From contig JBBDIM010000136.1 in the NCBI GenBank assembly GCA_040880405.1, positions 1 to 19,497 on the forward strand: DNA of 19,497 nt, in the 5' to 3' direction. Positions within the stretch are counted from its first letter, which is position 1; each line of letters opens with the position of its first letter. Position numbers and translations under genes: made by a program. The notes under the pieces are model-generated. The model had not been told where the DNA came from. It saw nothing but the letters and a program-made list of their open reading frames with translations, and ran no database searches. Shown piece by piece: positions 12,341 through 19,497 of the stretch. Source of the stretch: JBBDIM01 sp040880405. Lineage in GTDB: Bacteria; Planctomycetota; Planctomycetia; Pirellulales; Pirellulaceae.

Positions 12341-14701
12341 TTAACGTTTTGCTTTCCATTGGCTCGCGTCGGCGGTGGTCACCGGTGCGAGTTTCGGTTT
12401 GGATGGGCTTGAATTGGCCGAGCCGGATCGAGCCCGAGCGGCCTGCGACGGGGGCGTTCGGAGCACCGGTTGGCTGGTCGTGGGGGTCAGGCTCCGTTTC
12501 TTGGCGGGTGCCAATTGGGCATTGGTCGGCAGCGGTTCGGCCTGGCGACCTTGGCCGCGGACTTCCGAGACCAGCGACGTGAGTCCCAGCTCCTCCAGGT
12601 CGAGCGATTTGGGGGCAGGGCTACGCTGGGTGGTCGAACCGTGCGGAGCCTTGGCGGGCGTTGGCTGGCCGGAGGTCGCTCTCGCGGGAGTTGGTGGGCG
12701 TGGAGTTTGAATCTCCTCACCCTCGGTTCCCTCGTAGATGATCGTCTCGCCATGCATCGGCCCGTGCGACATCACGCCGTGGTGATGACCGGGTCCTTGG
12801 CTGATAACGGCTGGCCGAGTGTAGCCGTAGTCGAGGTGACGGCTCGCCGCCCGGCGTCGGGCATGTCCCTTGGCGTCGAAGTAAGCTTTCTCTGGCCAGG
12901 GGCCTTCCGCCAGGTAAACGCCGTTGAACTCCAGCAGCGTTCCCTTGCGAAGGTGAATGTCTTTGATCGCGATGTTGTATTCGATCAGCGATTGGAAGTA
13001 GGCGATTTGGGTGTCGGCCCGGCGTCGCTGGGCGTCCAGCAATTGGTCCAGGGTGACGGTGCCCGCTTCGTAGGCCGCTTGCACCGCTTCGACTTCGCGA
13101 TTGGCGGCGATCAGCCGGTTCAGGTTGGTTTGAACCAGGTTGTAGTTGGCGTCGAGGTCGCGGACGGCATCGGTCAACAGGTGCGAGATTTCCAGCTCCA
13201 TGTCTTCCAGAACCGCCTTTTCCCGAGCGATCCGGAGTTGGGCGTTCCGCATCCCGGCCAGTTCGCGGCGGAATCCGATCGGCGTGGAGAACTGCAAACC
13301 CATGGACCATTCCTGGTAGCGACCCTCGGTCAGTTCGTCCCAAGCGTACGAGCCAGGTTGGTTGAAGTTGCGGCCATCGCGGGGCGTGGTGATCAGGTCG
13401 TCACCCAGACCCATGAACCGGTACAGCCCGACCACGTCCAACTGCGGCAGCAACTGGTTCCGAGCGGTGATCAGCTCGGTCTCACGCTGCTTGATTCGCC
13501 ACTTTTGCCGACGTAGTTCCGGTGCTCGCATCAGGGCCTCTTCGTGGATATCGAACCACTCGAAGCGGACCCACGCGTCGGTCGGTTCCTCGATCGGACG
13601 GATCAGGCGACCATCGTTGGCCGATAGCCCCAGGAAGTATCGCAGGCTGGCCTCCGCCTTGTACAGGTCTCGCAAGGCGGCTTGGGTCCGCGAACGGAAT
13701 TCAAAGTATTGCTGCCGAGCCTGGGCTTCCTTTTCCGCTTCACCACCCTCGGCCCCGTTGATCATCAACTGATGAACGCGACGCCAGGTCACCAAGGCGC
13801 TGTCGCGGCCGGTTTTGGAGGCTTCCAGGTTGTGGTAGGCGAAGTACAGTTGCCAGTAGGCTTGTTCGACGTCGCCGGTCAGGTTGCGGATGTTCGCTTC
13901 GAAATCGGCCAAGGCGACATCCTCCCGAATCCGCGCCAACAGCACGTTCACGCGGTTCACCTGCACCCCGCTACCTCGCAAGAGCGGATGCCGGGCTTCC
14001 ATCTCGACCGTGGCCTGATAGGAACTGGGGTAGATCAAGCCACCCCGGTTGTTGGCATCGTAAACGGTTCCCTGTCGCAAAAACCACTGGGTACCGGTGG
14101 CGGAACGCTTGGTCAACTCGGCGGTGACCACCCCCAGAGTTTGTTGGAACTCCGAGAGGAAGAATGGGCTACCGGTGGTGAAGTTCTGGGGACGATCCTG
14201 ACGATCGAAGTTGGCGTTGAAGTTGAACTGGGCGTCGAATTCCGACAAGGCGGCCTCGACACCAAACTGCGGATCGGAGGAGACGAGGGCCTGATCGTAG
14301 ATCGTGGGAGCGGCGTCGTTCCGATTGATTAGGTTCGGCGGCAGGGCGTCGCTGGTGAGCGTGGTGTTGGGAATCACGCGAAACGCGGCGTTGCCACCGA
14401 CGGTCCGGATCGCCTTGCTGTTTTTCAGCGAAATGGCGACCGCCTCCTCCAAGGTCAGGTCCCAGATCCTATCCGCTTCCATCTCAAACGGATCGGACAG
14501 GGTATAGGGTTCTTGCGTGTTCGCGACCTCTTCGAGGTGGGCTTCATGCACGTCGGGGTATTCCATCTCGGTCGCCTTGTCGAGGTACATCGACAGGTCC
14601 GAGGATTCCCGGAAGTAGAAAGGTTGAGTCGGGTAGCAACCAGTGCATAGAATGGCACCAAGTAACAGGATTCCGATCGCCTGTTGATTCTGCCGTCTCA
14701 T
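12341..14701 (-). CDS. TolC-family outer membrane efflux/secretion channel protein
   Basis: 786 residues. The start at 14701 (MRRQNQQAIGILLLGAILCTGC) gives a signal sequence with a Cys near position 22 that could be a lipoprotein attachment site, although the lipobox is imperfect (L-C-T-G-C). AGGA lies 11 nt upstream. The frame is open 36 codons further, but those have no signal character. The body has two outer-membrane-efflux repeats: LEEAVAISLKNSKAI ... HPLLRGSG, and a second from about residue 370 with long helices (ELRRQKWRIKQRETELITARNQLLPQLDVVG, YEAGTVTLDQLLDAQRRRADTQIAYFQSLIEYN). The last 160 residues or so are a Pro/Ser/Thr-rich, low-complexity tail beyond the usual TolC end. No inner-membrane pump or adaptor gene is adjacent, so the transport partner is unknown. 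Confidence 0.9.
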   Translation of the reverse strand: MRRQNQQAIGILLLGAILCTGCYPTQPFYFRESSDLSMYLDKATEMEYPDVHEAHLEEVANTQEPYTLSDPFEMEADRIWDLTLEEAVAISLKNSKAIRTVGGNAAFRVIPNTTLTSDALPPNLINRNDAAPTIYDQALVSSDPQFGVEAALSEFDAQFNFNANFDRQDRPQNFTTGSPFFLSEFQQTLGVVTAELTKRSATGTQWFLRQGTVYDANNRGGLIYPSSYQATVEMEARHPLLRGSGVQVNRVNVLLARIREDVALADFEANIRNLTGDVEQAYWQLYFAYHNLEASKTGRDSALVTWRRVHQLMINGAEGGEAEKEAQARQQYFEFRSRTQAALRDLYKAEASLRYFLGLSANDGRLIRPIEEPTDAWVRFEWFDIHEEALMRAPELRRQKWRIKQRETELITARNQLLPQLDVVGLYRFMGLGDDLITTPRDGRNFNQPGSYAWDELTEGRYQEWSMGLQFSTPIGFRRELAGMRNAQLRIAREKAVLEDMELEISHLLTDAVRDLDANYNLVQTNLNRLIAANREVEAVQAAYEAGTVTLDQLLDAQRRRADTQIAYFQSLIEYNIAIKDIHLRKGTLLEFNGVYLAEGPWPEKAYFDAKGHARRRAASRHLDYGYTRPAVISQGPGHHHGVMSHGPMHGETIIYEGTEGEEIQTPRPPTPARATSGQPTPAKAPHGSTTQRSPAPKSLDLEELGLTSLVSEVRGQGRQAEPLPTNAQLAPAKKRSLTPTTSQPVLRTPPSQAARARSGSANSSPSKPKLAPVTTADASQWKAKR

Positions 14702-14844
14702 GGAAGTCCGTTTCCTGTTGGGGGCCAACACTTCGGTGCGTGTCGCCGGATTCATTCCGGACCACGCAGCGGTGATTCGCACGCCTGTCTTGCAGACGGC
14801 GTAAGGCAACTACTGAATTGTTCATTCCCCCCCGGGAACGGTGA

Positions 14845-14888
14845 TTTTCTTCGCTTGCGCGACACGAGGGTCGCGCAAATGAAGAAAA
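14845..14888. repeat. Long imperfect hairpin upstream of tolC
   Basis: TTTTCTTC-gc-TTGCGCGAC (14845-14863) pairs with GTCGCGCAA-at-GAAGAAAA (14870-14888), leaving a 6-nt loop. That gives 17 Watson-Crick pairs in a 19-position stem, plus one G-T and one mismatch. It lies about 145 bp upstream of the tolC start. It is not followed by a T-run on either strand, so it is not a standard terminator. It could be an operator-like palindrome or an isolated repeat copy. Confidence 0.75.
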
Positions 14889-14984
14889 CTCCGCACAGAA
14901 GGTATCGGCGGCCTAACCGTCAAACTTTGATAAATCCGCGTGATCCGCAAAGTTTTCCCAATCGCGCGCCAGCAGTGCTAGTCT

Positions 14985-15018
14985 GGGTGCCATGCCCACG
15001 CCCTCCAACGTGGGCATG
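14985..15018 (-). repeat. CATGCCCACG hairpin repeat, short inverted copy
   Basis: GGGTGC then CATGCCCACG (14991-15000), CCCTCCAA and CGTGGGCATG (15009-15018). This is the reverse complement of the hairpin part of the 65-bp repeat at 5264 and 15185, including the loop and the GCACCC flank. The GGTTGCCGGTAGAAAA half is absent here. It stands in inverted orientation 167 bp from the full copy at 15185-15249. Confidence 0.85.
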
Positions 15019-15184
15019 AGAAGTGCGAGATGGTCGTGTATCTCCTGGAACGTCTGGACGCCGTCTCCGGACCATTGGACCGCGTCGCCGGTGTGATGAG
15101 GGGCTAGCGGCTTGTCTGGTAAGCGTGAGCTACCAACATGTTCAATTGACCGTGGGTCGGCGATTTCGGTCGTTGTTAATCGAG

Positions 15185-15249
15185 GGTTGCCGGTAGAAAA
15201 TCAACCCGCCAAAACATGCCCACGTTGGAGGGCGTGGGCATGGCACCCG
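15185..15249 (+). repeat. 65-bp repeat with CATGCCCACG hairpin, copy 2
   Basis: Full copy matching 5264-5328: GGTTGCCGGTAGAAAA, a short variable middle ending GCCAAA, then CATGCCCACG (15215-15224), TTGGAGGG, CGTGGGCATG (15233-15242) and GCACCCG. Only a few bases in the middle differ between the two copies, which are almost 10 kb apart. Confidence 0.88.
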
Positions 15250-15282
15250 ATGACCGAACCCACCATTCCGCGGCCCCAAGCC

Positions 15283-15759
15283 TTAGAGATACATTCCCAG
15301 ATACCCGCCGCTCGCGTCGCTTTCCTCTTTGATTTTGGCGATTCGCTGTTTGGTCTTGTCCAGGTCGCCGGCGGCGATGTAGCGGTCGAACTCCACCGTG
15401 ACGCTCCGTGCGACGGTTTCGCTGAACCACTGCACGATCGGTTCGGACAGCCAGGGGCAGGTTTCCTTGAACAGCGTGACGGTTAAGTCGGAACCTTGAG
15501 AGGTCAGGTCTTCGCTATCGGTGAGGACGGTACCATAGAAGGCGAACTGAATCATACCGTCGGTCGGGTGGTTCAGTAAGCGATAGGTGCAGCGGGCGTT
15601 GTGCAGGAAATAGGTGTTGAGGCTGCCATGCTTTTCCAGGGCCTCTTTCACGCGGAGGCAATGTTCCTGGAATTTCGGGGAGGCGTCCAGCGGAATATCA
15701 AGCCGCTCGATGGAGCGGAGCGGCAGGCAGTCGAACTCGATTTCAACATAACGATCCAT
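15283..15759 (-). CDS. Conserved-type protein of unknown function
   Basis: 158 residues from the ATG at 15759 (MDRYVEIEFDCLPLRSIERLDIPLDASP). The frame is open 29 codons further, but those run into the preceding gene. No signal peptide or membrane segment is seen. The pattern is an alternating strand-rich alpha/beta protein: EIEFDCLPL, RCTYRLLNHPTDGMIQFAFYGTVLTD, DLTVTLFKETCPWLSEPIVQWFSETVARSVTVEFDRYIAAGDLDKTKQRI, ending GGYLGMYL. I have the impression of similar planctomycete proteins of the same length, but know no function. It follows the 634-residue secreted protein gene after 28 bp, so the two are probably co-transcribed. Confidence 0.8.
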   Translation of the reverse strand: MDRYVEIEFDCLPLRSIERLDIPLDASPKFQEHCLRVKEALEKHGSLNTYFLHNARCTYRLLNHPTDGMIQFAFYGTVLTDSEDLTSQGSDLTVTLFKETCPWLSEPIVQWFSETVARSVTVEFDRYIAAGDLDKTKQRIAKIKEESDASGGYLGMYL

Positions 15760-15787
15760 GGTGCCAGCTAATCCTCGGTACGCGTCA

Positions 15788-17692
15788 TTATTCCGCGGAA
15801 GTCGCGTCGCCGCTCGCTTCACCGGCCACGCTCCATGCAGCGACAAACCAACCGGGCGAGATGTCCAACGAACTGACGGTCAATTTTCCGAGTTTGGCGA
15901 ATTCCCCCTCCAGTTCAATCCCCTCACCGACGATTTCCTGCTTGAACACGGCGTCGAACTTTCGGGTCAGGAAGGTCTTGGCGGTCAGGTCGAGGGCGCC
16001 CAGACGATCTTGGCGGACGAAATCGACCACCACATCGCCATCTCGGACGAGAGTTAGGCCCTGTTCGCCACGTGAGACTTGATACTTGGCGCTGATTCGA
16101 ATCGTGCGATTAACCACCGAATCACCCCGCGTGAACTGCCGCCCCCGCATGGATAGCTCTATCTGTCCGGCATTAAAGTTCGCCTCAATGGGTCGGTAGT
16201 AGTCGAAGGTGATCGACCAGGGATCGGAATCGGGGGTGATTTTCAGTTCCTCGGGAATCTCGGCGTCCGCCTCTTGGAGCAGCTCGACCAACCGCTCGTC
16301 GGTCAGGGTCACGCCACCCAACAGCAGTTCGCCCAGATTACTGACCAGCGACTGATGCAGTTGCACGGAAAAGGCCCCTCCTTGTTCCGCCGGGGCGGGG
16401 GGAGGACCAGGTGCTGACAACTGGGTGAGGCTGGCTTGCAGCATCGTGAAGTCGATTCCGCGGGGCGTGGTTCGGAAGTCGAGGACCTGTGGCATCCCGT
16501 CGCGACCTTTGAGCGGGAGCAAAAGTTGCTCGTTAAACCGCTTGTTGGCGTCGACCAATTGCGCGCTCACCTCTTTGTTGAGCCGCTCTTTCACACGTTC
16601 CGCCGCACGAAGTGAGGCGATCGCTTCCGCCTGCGCCTTTTTCTTGTAGGCCTGTTTGGAGCCAATTTTTCGAACCAAATTGTGTTTGGCCCCGAAACCG
16701 GTGAAGGTGGTGTGCGTTTGCGCGTGAGCCCAAGGGGGAAGTCCGAAAATCCCCTCCGCCCCGATCTCGATCCGTTTCCCGCTGGCGATCGAAGTGTTGC
16801 CGGTGGAATAGATGGTCAGAGGACCATTCTGGCCGACATTCTGCGAGAGGTTATGCCCGGTTAGGCCAAACTCGATCACACCTCGGCTGGGGTGGGGAAT
16901 CACTTTGGCGTCAATCTGCCCTTGGGTCCGCCCCTCGCCATGGATTTGGGTTCCCAGGATTACGTCATGAATCGGAGCAACCTCATCGACCTGTCGAGCC
17001 AGGCCTTGAGCCAGGAAATCGGCAGAAACTTGGACATACAGGTTGGGGTGATCGACCTCCGCGCGAACCGCTTGGGTCAAATCGCTCATTTGATTTCCTT
17101 GCTCAAACCAACCGAGCACCCCCCCCAGAACGGCGGCATCGCCCGGCAGTGGGTTGGCGCGGTAATTTTCGAGCGTGTCCGCAAGGGTTTTGAGCTGCAC
17201 GCCGAACTGCTGCTGGTACTGCTCGTTCCGCGCGAAGAACAGTGTGTTGTTAAATTCTCGGAGCGACTTTCGCGCGGCCACGAACCGGGGCAGGTCCATG
17301 CCCGCCTCTGAGCCGCGAAATTTTAGGTAGATTTCTTCGAGGATGCTCAAATCGGGAGTTTCCGAAGCGACCTGCTCGCGCAGCTCTGTCCAACGCAAGT
17401 ATTCACGCCATCGTTCCGTGTTTTCGGCCGATCCCCGCGAGAGCTGCTGTCCGAGCCGCGTCAAATTCCGATCGAGCTCCGCTTGGGCCGCATCGACCTG
17501 AGTTTGGCCGATCGGTTGGAAGCGATCCTCGGCCGCACGGATTTGCTCAATCAAATCGGCGGGAGCCGCGACTTGGGGCGACTCTGCGGCCGACTGATCT
17601 CCTTGGACCAACGAAATTAAGGTGGTTGGAAGGGACAAGGCAAGCAGCGCGATCAGCGAAGGTGCTAGCTTACGATGGATCATCCGAGCCAT
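15788..17692 (-). CDS. Large secreted protein of unknown function
   Basis: 634 residues. The N-terminus (MARMIHRKLAPSLIALLALSLPTTLISL) is a signal peptide with likely cleavage near residues 28-35, so the protein is exported. No transmembrane segment follows. Residues 40-220 are mainly helical and charged (LIEQIRAAEDRFQPIGQTQ, RFVAARKSLREFNNTLFFARNEQYQQQFG). Residues about 225-350 look strand-rich (NLYVQVSADFLAQGL ... VIEFGLTGHNLSQNVGQNGPLTIYSTGNTSIASGKRIEIGAEGI). A Lys/Ala-rich helix spans about 355-400, and further strand-rich parts run to the end. I do not recognise a domain. The start may be 17692 or 17683 (MIHRKLAP); neither has a clear ribosome site. It is the first gene of a two-gene minus-strand unit. 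Confidence 0.82.
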   Translation of the reverse strand: MARMIHRKLAPSLIALLALSLPTTLISLVQGDQSAAESPQVAAPADLIEQIRAAEDRFQPIGQTQVDAAQAELDRNLTRLGQQLSRGSAENTERWREYLRWTELREQVASETPDLSILEEIYLKFRGSEAGMDLPRFVAARKSLREFNNTLFFARNEQYQQQFGVQLKTLADTLENYRANPLPGDAAVLGGVLGWFEQGNQMSDLTQAVRAEVDHPNLYVQVSADFLAQGLARQVDEVAPIHDVILGTQIHGEGRTQGQIDAKVIPHPSRGVIEFGLTGHNLSQNVGQNGPLTIYSTGNTSIASGKRIEIGAEGIFGLPPWAHAQTHTTFTGFGAKHNLVRKIGSKQAYKKKAQAEAIASLRAAERVKERLNKEVSAQLVDANKRFNEQLLLPLKGRDGMPQVLDFRTTPRGIDFTMLQASLTQLSAPGPPPAPAEQGGAFSVQLHQSLVSNLGELLLGGVTLTDERLVELLQEADAEIPEELKITPDSDPWSITFDYYRPIEANFNAGQIELSMRGRQFTRGDSVVNRTIRISAKYQVSRGEQGLTLVRDGDVVVDFVRQDRLGALDLTAKTFLTRKFDAVFKQEIVGEGIELEGEFAKLGKLTVSSLDISPGWFVAAWSVAGEASGDATSAE

Positions 17693-18491
17693 TTATTTAA
17701 CCTTAGTTGGGGATATCGTCAGGTATTTCCTATCTCTGCGGCCCTGAGGACCGCGCGAGATAATCTACCTATCGGGTGTTTTGACAGACCATCTTCCGAT
17801 TGCAATGTCATGGGTGCTGGTCATTCGGAAGATCAGTGATAACACGAACGTCTAGGTAAAGCCACGTGAATAACAGGATGGAAGTGATTTTAGCGATCAT
17901 GGCGATGAGTCAATATACCGGAAGTTGGCGATCCGTTGACGACCCCCACCTGGGGGCCGTGTGAAGGTGCGGTGGTGCGTTCTTGATCGTCAGCCAGGCG
18001 AGTACGAAACGGAACGGAATGAGACGTGGCCTCTGTAAACTTTGCGTTTCTCCCAGCTTCGCACGGCTCGAAATTTGAAGCTGATAGCTATGCGGTATGT
18101 AGCAATTATAGCAGGGGGAGGATTGACTGGCGTCCCGCGGACTCTTTATCTTACGTATCTCAATTAACCCGCAAGGATGCTAATACTGAGACGGCGCGTG
18201 CCGTTGGCAAGCGGGTTAGTTTCCGACCTGTGGCAAGTCCTGCCTCCGAATCCCAAGCGTCCCGCGAATTGGGATTTCCGACCTTCGCAATCCTCGACTT
18301 CGGCCCGGACAAGTTGGTCACTCCTGTGGTGTTCCCCTCCGGTTTCCCCGTCGTGATCGACCCTCCTCAGGAACGTCAAATAGGAAGGGTTCGAGCTTTG
18401 CGTAAGAATCTTGCGTGAGCATAACCCCGCATCTTCGTGGAATCACCGAGACCAAAACAGGACTGTCCGTCCATCTCAGGTATGTGTTGAT
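17693..18491. other. Gene-poor stretch between two divergent secreted-protein genes
   Basis: About 800 bp that should hold the promoters of the minus-strand 634-residue protein gene and the plus-strand CAP-like protein gene. It has a small inverted repeat, ATCTTCCGA (17791-17799) and TCGGAAGAT (17825-17833), with a 25-nt spacer. A GTG-started frame at 18026-18418 is listed separately with low confidence. I see no tRNA, terminator or long repeat here. Confidence 0.6.
18026..18418 (+). CDS. Doubtful hypothetical frame
   Basis: 130 residues from a GTG at 18026, with no ribosome site. The sequence (MASVNFAFLPASHGSKFEADSY..., ending RALRKNLA) shows no domain, signal peptide or hydrophobic pattern that I recognise, and has the mixed composition of a chance frame. 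It ends 73 bp before the ATG of the downstream secreted protein. It may be non-coding. It is listed only because it is the longest frame in an otherwise empty 800 bp. Confidence 0.15.
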   Translation: MASVNFAFLPASHGSKFEADSYAVCSNYSRGRIDWRPADSLSYVSQLTRKDANTETARAVGKRVSFRPVASPASESQASRELGFPTFAILDFGPDKLVTPVVFPSGFPVVIDPPQERQIGRVRALRKNLA

Positions 18492-19394
18492 ATGACTGCA
18501 AACTCCCGCCTCCTAAGAAATCCTTCCCATAGGGTACTCCCACTACTGGCGCTGACGTTGGGATTGATCCCCGCGGCTCAGGCCCTCGCCAGCGAACCGT
18601 CGGCAACCTCTTGGAAAACCGATTATTCCGCGGCGGTCCTGGAAGCCCAGGCCGAGAAAAAGATGCTGCTGATCTTCTTCCACCGCGAAGGAGATCACGC
18701 CCCTGAGCGTCGTTTTGAACAGGAAGTCGTCACTCACCCGACGATCGCGAAACTACTGGACAACTACACCCTCGCCAAACTTCCGGTGACCACCGAGGTC
18801 CAGTTCAAGGGGAAACCGATTCGCCTGCTGAGCCATGGGGCGTTTGTCCACCTCGAAGGCAAGCCAGGCGTCGCGATTGTCGACTATGCCCATGTCGATA
18901 CGCCCGAGTATGGCCATACCGTGAGCCAGTTTATCTTCCGCGGCGAGCGACCACGGAATGTGCAGGAGATGCAGGTCATTTTGACGCTGCCGCAAGGGAC
19001 GCTGACCCAGCGAACCTTGATCTATGCGGTTCGTACCCATCCGGAACGCCCCCGCAGCACCAACGGCATCTTGCGCCGCTTGCTCGCAGGTGAGACCCAT
19101 CGTCACAGCCAACATCAGGCGGCGATCCAGAGCCAGGGTCACCACCAGTGGGACTCGCGGTTTCAGATGATCAAGGCCCAACTGCCCGGCAACATGCTGC
19201 CGGTGGAAGTTTGTGCGGAAAGCTGGCCTGGCCAAAACCTGGAAGACGCCGCGATCGAATGCGTCCGGAGTTGGCGACATTCCTCGGGTCATTGGTCCGC
19301 GGTCAGTTCCGAAAGCACCTATTACGGTTATGACATGAAACGGGGTCGTAACGGCATTTGGTACGCCACCGGCATCTTCGCGCGGAACCGATAA
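18492..19394 (+). CDS. Secreted protein with thioredoxin-like and CAP/SCP-like parts
   Basis: 300 residues from ATG 18492. A signal peptide spans about 1-34 (hydrophobic VLPLLALTLGLIPAAQALA, cleavage near ALAS). Residues about 40-150 resemble a thioredoxin fold of the kind that handles a YSAAVLEAQAEKKMLLIFFH start (W-x-x-D-Y-x-x-A-x-x-x-A-x-x-x-x-K-x-L-L-I-x-F), but the CxxC is absent: HREGDHAPERRF follows instead. The C-terminal part (about 205-300) fits a CAP/SCP domain: HSQHQ, a GEN-like AESWPGQN at 242-249, SWRHSSGHWSAV at 260-271, and YYGYDMKRGRNGIWYATGIF. The function is unknown, probably in the periplasm or outside the cell. A 27-codon upstream extension of the frame lacks signal-peptide features. 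Confidence 0.75.
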   Translation: MTANSRLLRNPSHRVLPLLALTLGLIPAAQALASEPSATSWKTDYSAAVLEAQAEKKMLLIFFHREGDHAPERRFEQEVVTHPTIAKLLDNYTLAKLPVTTEVQFKGKPIRLLSHGAFVHLEGKPGVAIVDYAHVDTPEYGHTVSQFIFRGERPRNVQEMQVILTLPQGTLTQRTLIYAVRTHPERPRSTNGILRRLLAGETHRHSQHQAAIQSQGHHQWDSRFQMIKAQLPGNMLPVEVCAESWPGQNLEDAAIECVRSWRHSSGHWSAVSSESTYYGYDMKRGRNGIWYATGIFARNR

Positions 19395-19395
19395 G

Positions 19396-19413
19396 CGATA
19401 TTCCGGAATATCG
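19396..19413. repeat. Perfect 18-bp palindrome after the stop codon
   Basis: CGATATTCCGGAATATCG is a perfect palindrome starting one base after the TAA stop at 19392-19394 and lying 8 bp before the terminator stem. It may be an operator-like site or part of the 3' structure. Its position directly behind the gene gives no clear role. Confidence 0.8.
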
Positions 19414-19421
19414 AAAACTCA

Positions 19422-19462
19422 AAACAGGCTGAGGCGACTCGTTCGCCCCAGCCTGTTTTTTT
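19422..19462 (+). terminator. Rho-independent terminator of the CAP-like protein gene
   Basis: AAACAGGCTGAGGCGA (19422-19437), a CTCGT loop, and TCGCCCCAGCCTGTTT (19443-19458) form a 16-bp stem with one mismatch, followed by TTTT (T-run 19456-19462). It lies 27 bp after the stop codon. The AAAA before the stem means it could also work leftward. Confidence 0.95.
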
Positions 19463-19483
19463 GGGGGATGCATGTCGAGTGGC

Positions 19484-19497
19484 GGGGGGGGGGGGGG
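19484..19497. other. Terminal G homopolymer, probable contig edge
   Basis: The window ends in 14 consecutive G. Such a run at the very end of a sequence is typical of where an assembly stopped, or of low-signal base calling, so the last bases may not be genomic. Confidence 0.6.

Larger units (their letters stand above)
14702..15282. other. Gene-free, repeat-rich stretch upstream of tolC
   Basis: 581 bp between the tolC start and the end of the 158-residue gene, both on the minus strand. It holds a long hairpin (14845-14888), a small inverted pair AAACTTTG/CAAAGTTT (14922-14929/14948-14955), and two copies of the CATGCCCACG hairpin repeat in opposite orientations (14985-15018 and 15185-15249). 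The tolC promoter should be in its left part. Short open frames here cross the repeats and have no protein-like character. Confidence 0.65.

Noticed and set aside
12375..13516. Long plus-strand frames opposite tolC
   Set aside because: They are antisense to a well-supported TolC-family gene and carry no recognisable domain.
14845..14888. Rho-independent terminator
   Set aside because: The stem is strong but neither strand has a T-run after it.

Overview
The window looks like chromosomal DNA of a planctomycete, probably near the Pirellulales. This is inferred from protein flavour (a split proton-translocating transhydrogenase, a large TolC-type protein, lineage-type secreted proteins of unknown function) and from several families of palindromic intergenic repeats, including a hairpin type (CATGCCCACG...CGTGGGCATG) that I associate with planctomycete genomes. 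No rRNA or other taxonomic marker is present, so the assignment is an inference.

Layout. 1-723 (minus): the ribosomal protein pair rplM-rpsI, with rpsI cut by the window edge. 724-1398: a gene-free stretch with two inverted copies of a 76-bp palindromic repeat. 1399-5017 (plus): NAD(P) transhydrogenase in three genes, pntAA, pntAB and pntB. The first two overlap, but pntB lies 519 bp away behind a block of nested inverted repeats that holds a third 76-bp copy. 5018-5554: two more repeat types. 5555-7180 (plus): a GAF plus SpoIIE/PP2C-type phosphatase with one metal-site residue changed and a possible 10-residue leader peptide at its start. 7258-7342: tRNA-Leu(GAG).

7536-10713 is an all-minus accessory block next to the tRNA. 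It holds a RelE-like toxin with an HTH antitoxin, a PIN-domain toxin with a small partner, a small Cys4 protein, a striking 100-bp array of alternating TGTCCA/TGGACA half-sites, and a Fic protein with an N-terminal inhibitory motif. 10917-12206 (plus) is tyrS. It converges on a TolC-family outer-membrane protein (12341-14701, minus), and tolC has its own terminator between them.

14702-15282 is repeat-rich and gene-free. 15283-17692 (minus) is a two-gene unit: a secreted 634-residue protein followed by a 158-residue conserved-type protein, both of unknown function. After about 800 bp without a confident gene, 18492-19394 (plus) encodes a secreted protein with a thioredoxin-like N-terminal part and a CAP/SCP-like C-terminal part. 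It is followed by a perfect 18-bp palindrome, a strong terminator, and a G homopolymer at the window end that looks like a contig edge.

Most genes are housekeeping or familiar accessory types. I do not see a complete undescribed multi-gene system. The least explained signals are the 76-bp repeat family around the pnt genes, the helically phased TGTCCA array, and the leader-peptide arrangement ahead of the phosphatase.
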